From positions 13,970,453 to 14,034,452 of the forward strand of contig NC_086362.1 in the NCBI RefSeq assembly GCF_036324505.1: 64,000 bases of DNA. Direction: 5' to 3'. This document shows positions 1-14,658 of this stretch, piece after piece. Source of the DNA: Eleginops maclovinus. Its lineage: Eukaryota; Chordata; Actinopteri; Perciformes; Eleginopidae. The notes below the pieces were generated by a model. It had not been told where the DNA came from, did no database searches, and saw only the letters and a program-made list of their open reading frames with translations. The position numbers were made by a program, and so were the translations under genes. Every line of letters starts with the position of its first letter. Positions within the stretch are counted from its first letter, which is position 1.

Positions 1-798
1 CAGAGAGAATTGGAGAGGAATATTAAGATGGTATAGAATCACATCTTGGGACTGAAAGGATTGTGAGCTGCATCAAAATGAAAACAAGAAATAAGTCCTG
101 GACTGTAGTCGAGACGAGGCAGAACAAGAGTCAGAGGAGCAGAACACAGCCCTCGGATCTGTGGAAGGTCCACTGTTTATGCCACGATTCAAAGCATGGA
201 TAAAACGAGGTGAAGCGAAATATGTTTTGACACCACTTTGGTGCAACTTGATACCCCCCACATTCAGGCCTGTTTGTATTTTCCATTTTCTTTCTGTTGC
301 TCTCCTGGGAGGTAAACTGGAGGGATGGAACTGAAAGCCAGTGAAGCGCTACGAGCTGGAATGGTCTTTCTGTCCGTTTGTCTGTCAGTCAATCTGTATC
401 TGTTCTGCCTCACTGCCGACCCCCTCTGTTTGCATGTCAGTCCCTTAGAGTGGGGGCAAACTCACCAAAGGATCGTGGGGGCCTTAAGGTCTCTAAACTT
501 GTGCAGTAGGACGTTGAAAAAATGGGAAATGGTCAAAGCACTCAGCAGGAAGTGCTTTCACGCAAACAGTATCTCGTGCTGCTGTGCTCATATTTGAAAC
601 ATTTTAAATTCTGTCATTAAAGACAGTTAGCATACAATTATCCCACAGTCAAAAACACAAGGCTTAGAACTAACGCCACACAGAGGGAGATTATTGTTGT
701 CTCATAGGGTTTGTTATTATTTTGGGGTTTCCCTTTGTTATATGGTCTGCAAAGGCTAAAATCCCTGTGGTCCCTCCAGAGGGAATTTCTCTCCAAGG

Positions 799-1202
799 GT
801 AGAGACACTACATACTGATATACACCTGAACATCAGCAGGAGAGGACTCTTTAAAGTAGAGACACTACATACTGATATACACCTGAACATCAGCAGGAGA
901 GGACTCTTTAAAGTAGAGACACTACATACTGATATACACCTGAACATCAGCAGGAGAGGACTCTTTAAAGTAGAGATGCTACATACTGATATACACCTGA
1001 ACATCAGGAGGAGAGGACTCTTTAAAGTAGAGACACTACATACTGATATACACCTGAACATCAGCAGGAGAGGACTCTTTAAAGTAGAGACACTACATAC
1101 TGATATACACCTGAACATCAGCAGGAGAGGACTCTTTAAAGTAGAGACACTACATACTGATATCCACTTGAACATCAACAGGGCAGGAGAGCACTCTTTA
1201 AA
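799..1202. repeat. 57-bp minisatellite, 7 units
   Basis: A unit of 57 bp beginning GTAGAGACACTACATACTGA is repeated seven times. Units start every 57 bases from 799 to 1141, and the last one is diverged with a 5-base insertion. The copies are nearly identical. Because 57 is divisible by three, the array stays open in frames on both strands; those frames are not evidence for a gene. Confidence 0.95.
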
Positions 1203-3943
1203 ATGAAATGGATACATGTTCTGATCTCAGCCACATTTTTCAGGTTGATGCTGAATTAAATGTCTGGCTTTCTATCTGATATTGATGTTCAGTAAATAAT
1301 GTAGCTAAAAACGAAATAAAGTCTGCTGCCTAATGGATCACAATGTTGCAGCATGGGGGGTTGGAGGGGTTTCATTGTGTGATGTGTCGTTTTCTTTGGA
1401 TGAGCACAAGCATACGGCCGTAGTGAGAAAAAAAGGTTTGGGGAGAATTCCTGCTTATGATTCCGATGAAAACTGAAAGCTCAAATTGACCGATTTTTTA
1501 TTCCGAACTGAAATCATGACAGCCCTACTCATTTCCATTTTTCTGCTTCTCTGCTTCGTCAAAGAAAACAGGACTTTGGTTTAAAGTTACATCTATTTTC
1601 GGCTGTCTCCCTCCCTCTCCCATCTGCTCATTCAAATAAATGTAGATAATACCATGCTCATTCAAATAGGACCTAGGGTTCAGGTTGTTTACATCATCAA
1701 CATTGTATTCAACCAGCCTCAGGAAAGAGACCAATAGTCGCTAGCAGTACAAAATAAACATAAAACGCTCAATTGGATGTGTTGCTTTAGCTCAACATAT
1801 TTAACAGCTTTCAAGTCTCAGACATTCAGACACCAGCGTGTTAGCAGAAAGAGTTTGAGACTCTGTAGATTGTACGAACGGTTCTGCATACTGCACTCTT
1901 AGATTCATATCGGGCCTCTCATCATTAATGTATTACAATCAGCCAACCAAGAATAATTTGAACTATATCTGATTTCATGAATATTAAATTAAAAGACCCC
2001 TTTGCTCCCAAAAAAAAAAACTCGAATAGCCCTTCCCCCTTTCCTGCGACATTCAAATGGTTCTCAGTTACTGAAAATCTGCCCTCCTAATTCGACTGTA
2101 ATCAACTGGAACGGCTAAGAGAAAACAGCAAATATGCATGACATGTTGTGTCATGAATTTTAAAAGCATGTCTATTAAATAAAGGTGGAGAAATATTCCA
2201 TTCAGGACTCGCTTAAAACACATTTAAAGATCACATCTCTCGTTTCAATAAGCCTTTATTATCTCTAACATATTTACATGATGGAGTCGATTCACTGTCA
2301 GCCTGTCTGCAGTTTGCTGGGATGACGGTGGAGCATAAAAAAGGAGGGAGCTCAGGAAAAGCAGGAACAGTGCCTACTGAAACAGCCCTTTAATCCTCTG
2401 TCCTCCCTCGGATCTGGGGCAGGAAAAGACAAAAGGCGCTTGCTCTGATAAAACACGGGACGATAAGTCGGAGGGTTCCTCTACACAGAGTGCTACTGAT
2501 GCCACTGTTCCTGAGAAGAATCCTGACATTAACCCTGCGCAGTGATTGGCTGTGGTGTTACTGAGTCTGACTTCCTGGTTCATATTTCATTTTATCCCCT
2601 GTAGCAACAGGCCCACAAAAACATAGTGTGACATTTTGGTTCATTGGAAACACAGTTACAAAACACAAAACGATCCACTGAAGGGCCATACTTTAGCTTT
2701 TTCCCTGTTTGCTCTTCTCTTTGAAGGCCTACACAATTCAGATACATAATCAAGACAAATCAGTAAAGCAAAAAGTAAGTCTGTCCGAGTTTTGGAATGA
2801 CATTTCAAATGTCTGTTCATATTACTAACGATGTGTGCCTCTTTGCGTTGGGAAAGCTGTCCAATTTTTTGTTGACTACAGTAGCTTTTTAATGAACTAA
2901 ACTGCAACAAATATGGAATGAAGCAGAATCTTTATTTCATTGATGTATTCATTTTCAAAATTGAAATCATGTTTTTATTTATTTAGTTTTTTCAATAAAG
3001 TCAGACTTTTGGAGGACTGACAGGACTCAGGAGGACTGAGTCGGCAGCAGAGAAAAAGGCTGTCAGGCACATCTGCTTCTTTCCTCATGAAAGCAATTGT
3101 TAGTTGTAGACAGATGCATCATGTATGAGCGGAAGCTTAATGTACAGAACAACATGTTAAAGGTCAAAATAAACTCAATGTTGGTCACCATGGAAACACT
3201 GAGCTGTGTGAGGAAGAATGACGTGAGCTCTGCTCCATTAGAGTACAGTAGTCAGAAGATCTTTCATGCAGCAATCCACCCCTAGATCAGTCCTGCAGCA
3301 GAGCCCCCACTGGATCACACACATTCCTGGACTTTCTGTGAGACTCTGCAAGTCACTACCTGCTTTAACCGCAGCAGGTGGAATAAGCACCCTAAAAAAT
3401 GCAAACAACTGGGTGTGATCCCAAATTCCCCAAAAACATCTTTAGAACTCTTAAACAACAGCAAATGTGAGCACAGTCACAAAGAGAAGACTTCCCTCTG
3501 ATTCAGCGCTTCAACCTTTCCGATCATCTTTCCATTTAAGTGTTTATTAATTCAACCTGTGATGAGAGATGCTTCCTCCTCCGATACAATCTGTTCAGAT
3601 CGTTTATTTATGTGCTAATCATGTATGTTCAGTGTACTGCGTGTGCTGGTAAACACATAGCAACACATGACCTGTCCGTCAAACCACAGGCACACAGGGC
3701 TCTGAGAACATCCCCCGCCGGCGACCTTTATTTAACACCGCCCACACGCCCTCACATCTCGCACTTTCATCCCTCCGCTCCGTCCTTATACTTTTCTTTT
3801 TCTGCTTTCATCATTTTAAGCTTTCGTCACCCTTTTCCAAATGATATCATTCTATCCTTTATCCATATCCCAATGTTATCTCACTAATAACATTTAGCAA
3901 AATACAACACAGCTATAAAAGATCACACTGTAGCATAGCAAAC

Positions 3944-4170
3944 ATGATCATCTGCCCGGCCACACACAGCTCCAAGACCATCGAGAAGTTAGCCGACGAC
4001 ACAGCCGTCGCAGAGCTGCCATCCATGGAGGACCTCTGCTCCCAGCGGCTCAGGAGGAAAGCCCACAGGATTATTAAAGACCCCCATCATTCCAGCACTA
4101 AACTGTTCTGTGTTCCAATCAGGACCACAGCATCAGGACAAAGACCAACAGAGTCAGGGTCAGTCTGTAA
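3944..4170 (+). mobile_element. L2-type LINE fragment (RT core plus 3' end)
   Basis: The plus strand encodes a short stretch with KLADDTAV, the reverse-transcriptase catalytic ADD motif of non-LTR elements. It jumps directly to the C-terminal tail MEDLCSQRLRRKAHRIIKD...KLFC found in fish L2-type LINEs. The material between is missing, so this is an internally deleted relic. The LINE at 51125-52160 carries the same tail (MEDFYSQLLRKNANRIIKE). Confidence 0.7.
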
Positions 4171-7100
4171 ATGCAAGAAAAACCAGCAGAACACACTCGA
4201 GGATAGGGAGAGCCCCAAAAAGCAGAATTCGACCTCTTCAAACTTTTTCCAAGTCCTACAACACAACCACAACTAAACTGTAAAAGTAATGAAGTACCAG
4301 TAACATGTACGATCCATTTCCCATTCTCTCCCTGGGTTCATAATGCCTCAGGGAATACGTCCTACCCTGACTACACAACATGATGGGAGCTTGCCAAAGC
4401 AGGGATAAGCCTTCAGGGATTTCCTATATTTCCTCATAATGATTTAAATTAAAGCTGCATTAGGTGATTAGTTTTGCATTTGTTGGCCACTTTAGGGTAA
4501 GCAGGTGCTTGATACACATTGAACAGACACATGGCAAAGATAACATTCTGTTGAAGGCATGTTGGTGTCTTCCTGAGGAAATAATCTGGCACTTAAATGT
4601 ACTCCAATAGTAAACAGCTCCCCTGGGACTTTGTGTGTCTGCTGTTTGATGCGGAGCAGGTAGTGTGCAGGGAGTTCATCAGAGATGTGTTCTTAAGCTG
4701 TGCGCTAGGGCTGGACACAAGGGTCGGACTGAAGTAAAAGCAACTTTGCCGAGATAAATTGGGAGTAAGAAAAAGTAAGAAGTGCCAGCATATTGACTTG
4801 AAAATATTAAAATAATGCAACAATTAAAAGCACATTAGTGACGGCCATGGTTCGTGGCTCTAAGCTGCTTTTAGTACTAATCATAAAGAGTGGTGACAAT
4901 TACGTAACATTATGGCGTCATGTCTCCCCTTCCCTCTGGTGCCACTGTCTCCAGGGAGTAGCCTTCCTTCCCGAAGGTCCAACATTATGTGTTCATCGTG
5001 GCCAAAGCATGTGTCACCTGCTGCATGCTTACTTTGTCTTTTCTTTTCAAATAAAACTTTTTCTGTCCACCTCAACTAGTCTGTCCTGTTTCCTGCCAAT
5101 GTGTTCCTTTCCTCCAAAAGCAAAGTCCAAAAATACATGGAGTTAGAAGAAATATTTACCATACTGGATCTGCCTTTTTCTTATTCACATGTGCCGGCTA
5201 ATACAAAGGGCTAGTTGATGTTACACAGGCAGAATATATAGCTGCTCATATATCCATCTAGAATTTTTTAAGCTAAAGCAAATGAGGATGTAGGGCAGCG
5301 GGTTCAGCGGATCACAGTGAATTTTTTACCCGAGAAACAGCAAGGTTTGACCTGCCACATTTTCCAGCGTCTCTCTCATCAGCTGTGGAGGCTGGGCATG
5401 AGTCACAGACGGCGGGAAGCAGTTTGTTTAATGAGTAAACTTGTTGGCTTGCACTCTGTGAATGAGGACCGTGTTACACATTTTCCAGAAAGTTTAACCA
5501 CTGTCTAGCTTGCACTAACTGTCAAAAGTCTAAAAGTCATTACAGTTCCACTTCTCTGGATATTGAATGTGCTTTTTCTCAACAAATGGTTTGAATTAAA
5601 GTGTTCTGGCTTTGCCAATTATTTGGTTCTTTTATAGTGCGTCCTTCTGTCCTTCTGGTGGATTCCCGTTCTTTGTTGTTCCCATGTGACAGGAAGTTAG
5701 CCTGAGAGACTCAAAAATAGCATGTGTGCTCCAGTAAGGAGACATCTGTCAATCCTGTGCCACCTATCATACATAGCCTTTGAGAAAGCATTACCTGTAA
5801 GTGTTTATGTTTTTACAGGATATATTTTTACTTTGAGTGCATTATTGTAATTCCTTATCCCAGCTTACATTTTTGTAATCGTTGTATATGCAATCTTGTC
5901 TTTTTCAGTTTCACACCACTTGCAAAGTAAAGCTCATAAACATCACCTCGTGGTCCTGAGTTTTCTATGCGAGTGTTTATCTTGCTGGGTAACCGACGAA
6001 GGGATTTCAGCGAGGCCAGTATATGAGGGGTTCAAAAAGACATATAGATTGAGAGATTAAAGCACGGCTCTGTGTTTTCCTGTTCCTGACACAGAGGTAG
6101 GAAACATGGTCTGCGTAAGAGACCTTCTGACCCATCCCATTGGAGTAAAGTGGAAAGGGATCACACCATTAGCCTAAGGAAAAGTGTGTGACAAGTATGT
6201 GTAAAGAAAGATCCTGCAGATGTTTTGTTCTTACTGTACTTGTGGGACTGAAAAATGATTCAAGGACATTATGTGATGGGAAGTTGTGCTACTAAAACAC
6301 AGTGGAAATACTAAGCGTGTGAAAATAAAACCTGGAACCTCGCCAAAGTAATGCACCTCCATCTTACACCTTTAATTATGGCTGAAATGTGATCCTAACA
6401 GAAAGACACCACTTCCTCTAACAGCTCCCAGTAATCATTTATCCAAATCCACTCTGGCCCTGGAGGAGTTTTGACAGATCTATGACTGTGAGACAAAACA
6501 AAGGCTGGACTTAATCCAGAGTGGTCGAGAGCATGGAGGAGATGTGGGCTGCAGTGACAGCAAAAGCAAACCAGGATTATCAACCCTGAATTACACATGC
6601 AAACACACAACTGGGTTTGGCCCGAGTGCCGCTTTCACACAACTGGTCCCGGGAAACCCTGCGTGTAGACGCTCCACTTTATGTGTACGTTATGCAACAC
6701 ACATTAATCATACAATAACAGCTATCTGTGCTTGGTAAAAGAAGACTGTTTCAAAAATCACCCAAAAAAGCCAATTTCTACCCAAGCAACATGAAGATCA
6801 GAGATGGCACGCATAAACTTGCTATCTGAAAAAAGCTTTTCTGATGGTGGAAGTTTAATTTAACAAGTAAACTCGTCATCCTGTAGAAGTGACAGGTATG
6901 TTTAGTGCTCTGGTTTCATTCAGAGCGGTTTGCATGTGCCTCTGTAATAGTTCTTTTATCTTTACTGTTTAACATGGTGGCACCAATCAGCATTTGAACC
7001 GCACATTCAAACTTAGAGGAATGTGAGACATGGTTTGACACTCAAACCAGTTGAAATCCCACACACACGGATACATGGGGTCAGGAGAACATGGCCATGC

Positions 7101-7436
7101 ATGTGTTTTTCTCTCCTGTTGCTCTTTGTGTCAATTTATAGAAGTGAGTCACAAGTAGAGGCGTTTCATGTCGACAGCTGTGAGCCAGAACCGCAATTAT
7201 CTTTCACCACGGCTGCCGCGATTATTTTAAGGCTCAAATCTGAAGGAAATCTAATCAGAAAGAAAGAAAACTTGCTGTGTTTCATATGAAATACAGCCGT
7301 TCACTGACCATGTGTTTTAAGAATGATAAGCTTCTACCATTGATAAGAGTGGATATTTAATTTCTAGATGAAGCAAAGTAGCTGAGAGTTACTCAGTGAG
7401 CTAACATCGACATTCCTAACCTGTAGGCAAATCACT

Positions 7437-7560
7437 AATTAGTCGAGGAGCTATTATCAGTCAATTAGTCGCTCGACAGAAATAAAGAAAATGCCCTTTT
7501 TTCAGGTTACAATATTTGAATATTTGCTGTTTTCAGCCACTCAATTATGAATAATTTATA
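7437..7560. repeat. hAT-type MITE fragment
   Basis: The sequence around TCAATTAGTCGCTCGACAGA resembles the terminal part of a very common fish interspersed repeat whose ends carry (GATTAGTCGA)-type motifs. Only one end can be seen. The family call rests on remembered resemblance. Confidence 0.4.
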
Positions 7561-7677
7561 CTTGTGTGTATGTCATATCAAATAAATATATTTGACTGTT
7601 AATCAGACAAACTCTAAATAAATGTATTAAAGAATGTCCCCGGTTAACAGAAGCTTTTCCTCTTTTTATTTTGAATT

Positions 7678-7740
7678 CATTAGATTAGATTAAACTGTAT
7701 TGTCATCGCACAGGGACAACTGGAGACAAGTTAGCATCAA
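7678..7740 (-). repeat. LINE 3' tail
   Basis: ATTAGATTAGATTAAACTGT followed by ATTGTCATCGCACAGGGACA is the reverse complement of a widespread fish LINE 3' end ending in ...AATCTAATCTAAT. No coding part remains. Confidence 0.45.
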
Positions 7741-9418
7741 ACCAGAAGTGGAAATTAGCAGAAAGTGCAAGTATAATATATATATAAATATAAATATACA
7801 TGTGACAGATACAAACAGACTGAATTTATTTACACTATGATCATTAGGAGGAGGTATAAACATTATAAGCCTACGCTAAATGAGAACTCCATCCATAGTT
7901 GTTAAGATATTGAACACACACCAACAATTTCAAATGGTAAAAACATGATAATATACAAACTTATTTGGGCTTTCTCTTCCAAACTTTTAACGGCCATACT
8001 TATCTGAAAGCCTCTCGCAGGACTTCAGTGGATCAGACCTCTTTGTTGAGTCCTCCCTGTACAGCACAGTCAGTAGAACTTTACCTCCATTAACTCGACG
8101 CCCACACATCGATCTTTTTCCTTGGCTGACTTCACTGCTTCTCTTCACAAGGCTGGAACGCTCTGCAGTTTCACACATTTTAACCTTTCCCTTCAATCGC
8201 TCTGCTTCTTCACCCTCTGTGTGGTCTTTTAACCCATCACCCCTTAGGGATAATACTCTTAAGAAAGCCCTGCACATACAGAAACAGCATTAACCTTGGT
8301 CAATATGAAGTGTTCTTAGTTCCATAGTGCATCTCTCTCTTGTACATTCACTGCTCTCATGAGGACAGCTTGGTTCTATTAAAGCGTATAATCTAAGCAC
8401 TGAGTGCGTCTCTAACACAAAAAGACAAAAGAGATGTTGACCCGTCTCTAATCCTTTTCTATGTTTCATTTTCAATTTGTGTTCACCATTTTTCAACCTG
8501 TTTCTCGTTTAAAATAACAGTCTTTTTGTGTTGTTGCCTGAATGCATTGTCAATGTTAAAAGTGGAGGGACATGAAAAACTGAAATTCACCGATGATGAT
8601 ATGCGTCCTCGAGCATCAACTGATGTTGGTAGACTCAAGCTGTGGCGCTACACTGAACTCCAAGGATTTAATGTGGAACCACATCTGTGTCAACAGAGTC
8701 AATGGCAGAATCAGATACTGACCTTCTCCCAGATATAAACACTTCGGAATGTCTAAAGCGTTTGGATTTCACTTTTTTTTTTACGAAAACAAATCCACAC
8801 AGTTTGCCCTAATGCACCTCCTAAGCCTCTTTCTGAGCCACAAAGAGAGCTCTTGCTGTGACTGCCCTTAAAATCATCACTCCAGTGAATGATGCAATCC
8901 CACATTTCATCCACTGAGTATTTGAAAAAGAAAGAAAACATATTGATGGAGCATAGAGACGAAACAAGATTTTACCAAAAATGTCCCTGAAGGGATCAGC
9001 GCCTTCGGCATGGTCCTGGCTGCCTAAGCATTGGGAAAGCCATATGCCTTACACACCCCAAATGAAAAAAACATTCTTTTATAGGTCAAATCTTCCAGCC
9101 GGAAAACCTCACATTTAAATAATTGTGTATTATTCAATGATAAAAAGTGGAATAGCTTATGAGGCTATCCTTTTATCTGTAATCAATGATGATCCCTGTT
9201 TTTCCCATAGCAGGTGCTGCCAGTTCTGATTGTTCATAGGACAGTATTGCTATTGGAAACCAGAACAGAGCAGGGAAAGTGTTTTGGAGGGGATGGAAAG
9301 AGTTCTGGGGCCACATCTCCTACAGGTCATCGACACATTCACACTCTATCCTTATCTCTATAAAGAGTGAAGAACAATGGCCACTCTTCCTGCCCATTCA
9401 CAGGAGTACAAAGAGATA

Positions 9419-9474
9419 TCAGAATCAGAAATACTTTATTCATCCCAAACTGGGATTTCTTTTTTTTTTTTTTC
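9419..9474 (-). repeat. LINE 3' tail with A-rich start
   Basis: Read on the minus strand this is GGGATGAATAAAGTATTTCT followed by a GATTCTGA tail, the 3' end typical of fish L2/CR1-like LINEs. A related tail on the plus strand lies at 19712-19817. Confidence 0.55.
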
Positions 9475-10931
9475 TAAGATAAGAAAGGGAATGAGAATGA
9501 GGGAAAGGGATGAATGTTCAAAGCGCCACAGAGCATCAGAGGGACAGACCTTGTGCTCTCACAGTCAGTGGAGTGGTTTATTAAGGCGGAGGAGAGCACC
9601 CTTTGGAAGATGTGGTCTCTAGATTGGAGCACCCAGTCTGTCTGACGGACAAAGCAGCTCTAATTAAAGCCGGCAGCCTGTCCCTCAAGTGGCTGCCCTA
9701 CTTGGCTAAATGAGGATTTAGAATAAAGCCCAGAGGGAATACTCCAGTTTATCCCTGCTTCAAACAGATGGGAAGAAGCAGCACCTGAGTGGATGACACC
9801 GATGAAAGACAAGTTGGGAGGGGCTTTAAGTTACCCCCACTATGACAAGTAAAACACAAACGCATATAGCGTCAGCAGTAGAAAAAATGTAGATAAAGCA
9901 CAGTTACCTTCAACTAGGAACAAGAACCTTTAAAAATCCTCGCCACCTCCCTCCTTAACCTGCCTTAGGTATAGGTAGGTATATAACGTAGATTTGTGGT
10001 TTTCTTTATTAAAGAGGTTACATTTTAAATGGGGCAATGTGACTTCATGTAAGTGCTTCTTTTGTCCAACTAGCAAATAAAGAAAAACTTGAAATATTTA
10101 AATACCAAAACTAAACAGTAGAAATAAATCGTCATATTTGAGGTGAGAACCAGAATATTTACTATAACATTACTTATAGTTATTAAAGATGATAAGGTAA
10201 CATTTGATGTCATCAGCTTATCATTTCAGTATATTCAGTGTTATATTCAACATTGATACTTGGCACATGCACTTCTACTACCTGCCTTCAAGCTGGATTT
10301 ACCAAAATAAAAGAAAGATCTTTCTTTTCTTCTCAGGTGAATTCATCAAACAAAAGCTTGGCTCCAGAGAGACTAAGAGACTAATCCACATTTATCCTTC
10401 CTGTGTTATTTTCCCACAGAAGAAGAGTCAATGCAGATTATCAGTATTGAACAGTGGCTTCCTGTGGGCTTTGATTAAGTGGCTGGTAGCAGGTAAATCA
10501 GCTTAGCACAGCCAATGGGCTTTATCATCAAACAGCCAATCCCTGCCTCAGCTGCTGCCAACTGACGTTTAAAGAACAATTATATGCCAACAGATTTTAA
10601 ATCAAATAAAGCTATCTTTAAAACGGCTCTGCGCTGACGTTCCAGTTGTTTTACGATCGAAAGACAGCTATATAGTGGGTAGTTGTTATTAGAGCCTCAC
10701 CTGCTAGCTTACGCTTCTTCTGTTAGCTCATGGGCTGGTGTCGACACTCGTCGCTGAGCGCTGCTCTCACAACTCCAATTATTTCAGTTTGTACCTCTAT
10801 TGCCGCTGACCTCTGAGAGGTATCAGCTGTATGAATTGTCAAATTAGCAGAGTAGGTAACCATAGGAACACAAATAGCTAGCTGCTTACAGCACAAAGCT
10901 CCGCTAATCACATATAATGTGAAGGCAGCGT

Positions 10932-12284
10932 TAGTCTAGCTGTGAACCCCGAAATGTTGAGTACCCAAAGTTTTATGATAGAGATGTACAGTAGGGTCCC
11001 CAGCACATAGAACCTGCCAGATGTTAACCTTCATATGTTGTGCAATTTGCACAATTAGCTTAACTTACATGAATTAGCATGAATTACTATTAAAGCTTAT
11101 GTCAGGGGTGTCCAAACTACGGCCAAGGGGGGACAACCGTTGCTCATTTTCAATTGGCCCGCAGCAAATTCTAAGAGTATAATGGAATATGGCCAACACC
11201 TCAAACTAATGCTTGTCTTATATTGTACCTCTTAAATATATATGTAAACATATATTACCCTGTATGCATGCGTTAATAACGTCACTTCTGCTAATAAATT
11301 CAATCAATTAAAGTTGAAAGCACTTTCAAACATATCTTAGTTGACATAAAAAGCCCAGAAAATGATTTGCATAACAAGCCTGAAATACACACTTCCTGTC
11401 CCCCCTTATTATGGCACTCTGAGGCTTCTGTTTAAGGGATGAGCTGTTTGTAACAAAATGAATGACAACCTACGGAGAGCTGTGATGTACTCTGTTTTTT
11501 CCTTAAAGAATATTCAAGTATCAATAATACTGACCTGCGTCTGATTGATTTTGCTAACTTGTGACTTAGCTCTAGTGAGGGGCCCAGCCCTTCGTATGTT
11601 TTTTCTGTATGTGGTCCTTATCGATTTTGGACTCAAATGGCCTCTGTTGACAATAATTAGAAACTGGCTTGGCCGATTTGGACAATTTTGGAGTGATTTT
11701 AGTGGTGAGTGCGGTAGCTGAACCATTTCACACAATTTCAGGATAAAAAACGTCAGTTTTAAACTGAAACTGGCAGCATTTGTACTCCCGGTGGAGTGAT
11801 ATTATAGAATTTTGGATTGATTTTGCAGTTTTATCGGACTCAGGATCAAAACGATTGGAATGATTCCTTATCTATTTGAAAAAAATTGAATGGGATGGGA
11901 ACCATTTTCATCTTTCTCTCTCTATATCCAACAATACTCAAAGAAGTCAAAGTCACCTCACCAAGAGAACAAATATGGCCACTTTCTGGTTAAAACTGCC
12001 ACTTTTGACTGGTAAATGTTAGAAATGCATTCAGCATCCTCAATAACCCCCCAAAATCATTTCAAAACTGTTAAAAACCGAAGCCATTTTTATCAACTAT
12101 TGTCAGCATAGGATATAATGCTAATTATTTCTGATTAAAAACGTATGCTAATTGTGCAAATTGCCCAAAATAAGAACGTCACCCTCCGGCAGTTCGTATG
12201 TGCTGGGGACCCGTACTATACATTTCTAACATAAAACTTTGGGGTCTCAACATTTCCAGGTTCACTCTGCTGCCAACTAGACTA
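10932..12284. mobile_element. Non-autonomous DNA element with long inverted repeats
   Basis: The two ends are imperfect inverted copies over roughly 130 bases. The left arm (about 10932-11070) contains TCCCCAGCACATA and GCAATTTGCACAATTAGC; the right arm (about 12140-12284) carries the reverse complements of these. The arms end in TAGTCTAG and CTAGACTA. The interior has no transposase-like frame. A piece of another hAT terminus (11103-11210) lies inside. The superfamily was not determined. Confidence 0.65.
11103..11210 (+). repeat. hAT (Charlie/Zaphod-like) terminal fragment
   Basis: CAGGGGTGTCCAAACTACGG followed by GGCCCGCAG-type sequence matches the start of hAT elements such as the complete one at 59102-61825, which begins CAGGGGTGCCCAAA. 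No partner end was found, so it is probably a truncated copy nested in the inverted-repeat element. Confidence 0.5.
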
Positions 12285-14452
12285 TTGTGAGTGACACATG
12301 GCTGCCATTCTACAGCATGTGTTTATCTTATCATACATATTTCATGCTGTGGATCCACCCTGACATTTATTTTTAGAAAAGAAAAGGAAAGCTAGAATGA
12401 TAAGTCCTTTTCTTCCAGTGGATTGATGGGAAAATGAGGCCTTTGTCAAAGACTGGGGAGTCCTCTACACCCGCTGACAGTTGCTCTATAACATGGCAGC
12501 CTGATTTTTGCTTTTCATGCTCCCTCGCGTCACTCTAATGAGATATTTTTAGCCTGCCGCGAGCAGCTGTGCATCACTTAAAAGAAGAGGGAGTCTGGGG
12601 TGAATTAGAACAAATACACTTCCCTCACTGCTCTACGATTGAGCTTCACTTCAACTACAAATCTCAACAATGAGTTTGAATGAATTCAAATCCAGCTCAA
12701 TGTAAAAAAGGTGCAGTCTGAATCAATAACAGAGGGTGAGCACAGTGAGGTTTTGTCCCTGCATAAAAAGAAACGCAACGAGATAAAACAAAACTCCATC
12801 TGTGGTTTTCCCAGGTGAAACACTCTCAGAGCAAAGAGAGAAAACAAGAGGCTTTCAGCAGTGCCTAGAGTTCAGTGAGTGTGAATGTTGGCAGCTATCC
12901 ACTCCACGAAACATACAGTCAATCACAGAAGGCTGGGTTTAAAGGTTGATGATATCTGAGTTTTGGAAATGAAATCAACTTTGATTGACTGCTGATTTAT
13001 CGTTACAGTTTATGGTCCGTAACAAAAAGGTATTGTCAGAAAACTGTGTTGAATCAGAAAAGGTCTGTTTGTAGCTTGTGCTCTACTTTGTCGAAGAGGA
13101 TTGCTCTTCAAACAGGGTGCTGCAGGAAATGAAGAGCACCAAACAACATGAGCACTTTCAACCTGGCGGTACACCAGGATGTTTACAGTTTTGCATTTGT
13201 AGAAAATCTTGTTCTGCAACCCCATTTCACAACACATGTTACTTAATAACACATCAAGAAGAGGTGAACCATATTTCTTTAGGGCCAACGTTTGATGGAA
13301 AGACTTCTGTTTGATGGATGTTACTTCACTGTACTTCTTCCAAATTTAAAGAAAGCTGCTAAAGTTAAGAAAGAGGATGGGAGGCCAACCCGGGGAAGGG
13401 GTTTATACTGAGCTGTTTCTTATGAAGTATTCAGAGTTCTCATTGCCATAGATAGTTAAGGAGCTGGGCTAAACCACCCAACTGAAAGACCTTTAAATTT
13501 AGATGAGCTCCACAAAATGTGAAAACAGTGCTTCTTTGTTTGACCAACAGCCCACAACCCCAGTACATAACATTTAAATGATTTATCAGTAGGGAAAGCA
13601 AGAACATCTTAACTTCAAGAATCTGGAATTGAAAAAAGTTCATTTAAAGATTTGAACCAAAGTTTTAAAAAAACGGTTTTCTGTCCGGTTGCTGAAGCAA
13701 CACTTTGACATTTTGATAATAAGTTCTTGAATGTTTAAGCTGTAAAAAATATGTAAAATAGAAATCTTTTTTCCTATACGATTTGAATGTGTAGAACTTG
13801 TAAACATGAACAGGAATTTTGCTATATTGCAGTATCAAAGGGGCCACACATTTAAAGAGGTCCCAACCAGCACAGTTGTGTTTTGGCTGTATAGGACTAA
13901 CATTACATGAGAAAGTTAGATCTAAAGAGAATCAACCTCTGAAAGCAATGCTGAATTCCTGAGAGCCATACCGCATTTTGCATTCATCATTATTTCAGAT
14001 TCAAAATTGTTGCCAGGCTTTTGTATTTTTCGTAACATGTATCAAGTCGTTTCATAAATTGGTGCTAAAAAATTCAAGAGAATGCATGAAGTGTTCGACG
14101 CACAAAGAAGCCCTCGCATGATGGGACCTCCTAATGAATTAATGATGCTGAAACATGTCAAATATCAAGCACAATAAGATTTAAATCTTTGATGGAAGCA
14201 GTTAGGGTTAGAGGACACACTTTAGGCAAGGAGCACAGATACATTAAATGGTAACAGAGACATGATGACATTCTCTAAGGGGCAGAGTCATCATCACTTG
14301 TCAACAGCGCTGCAGGGGGAGGCTCGCTGCTCCTCAGAGTCACTGGCCATATGGGTCAGCAACAGCCCTGGGGAGGAGCTGTGCATACAATGTGAATATC
14401 ATTTAGGTTGTACACACGGCACGGCTTTGTGTTGTGTCTTTGTTTCCCTTAA

Positions 14453-14658
<206 letters not shown>

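Noticed and set aside
756..1217. Minus-strand 153-residue frame with a 19-residue period
   Set aside because: It is a by-product of the 57-bp minisatellite with no unique sequence.
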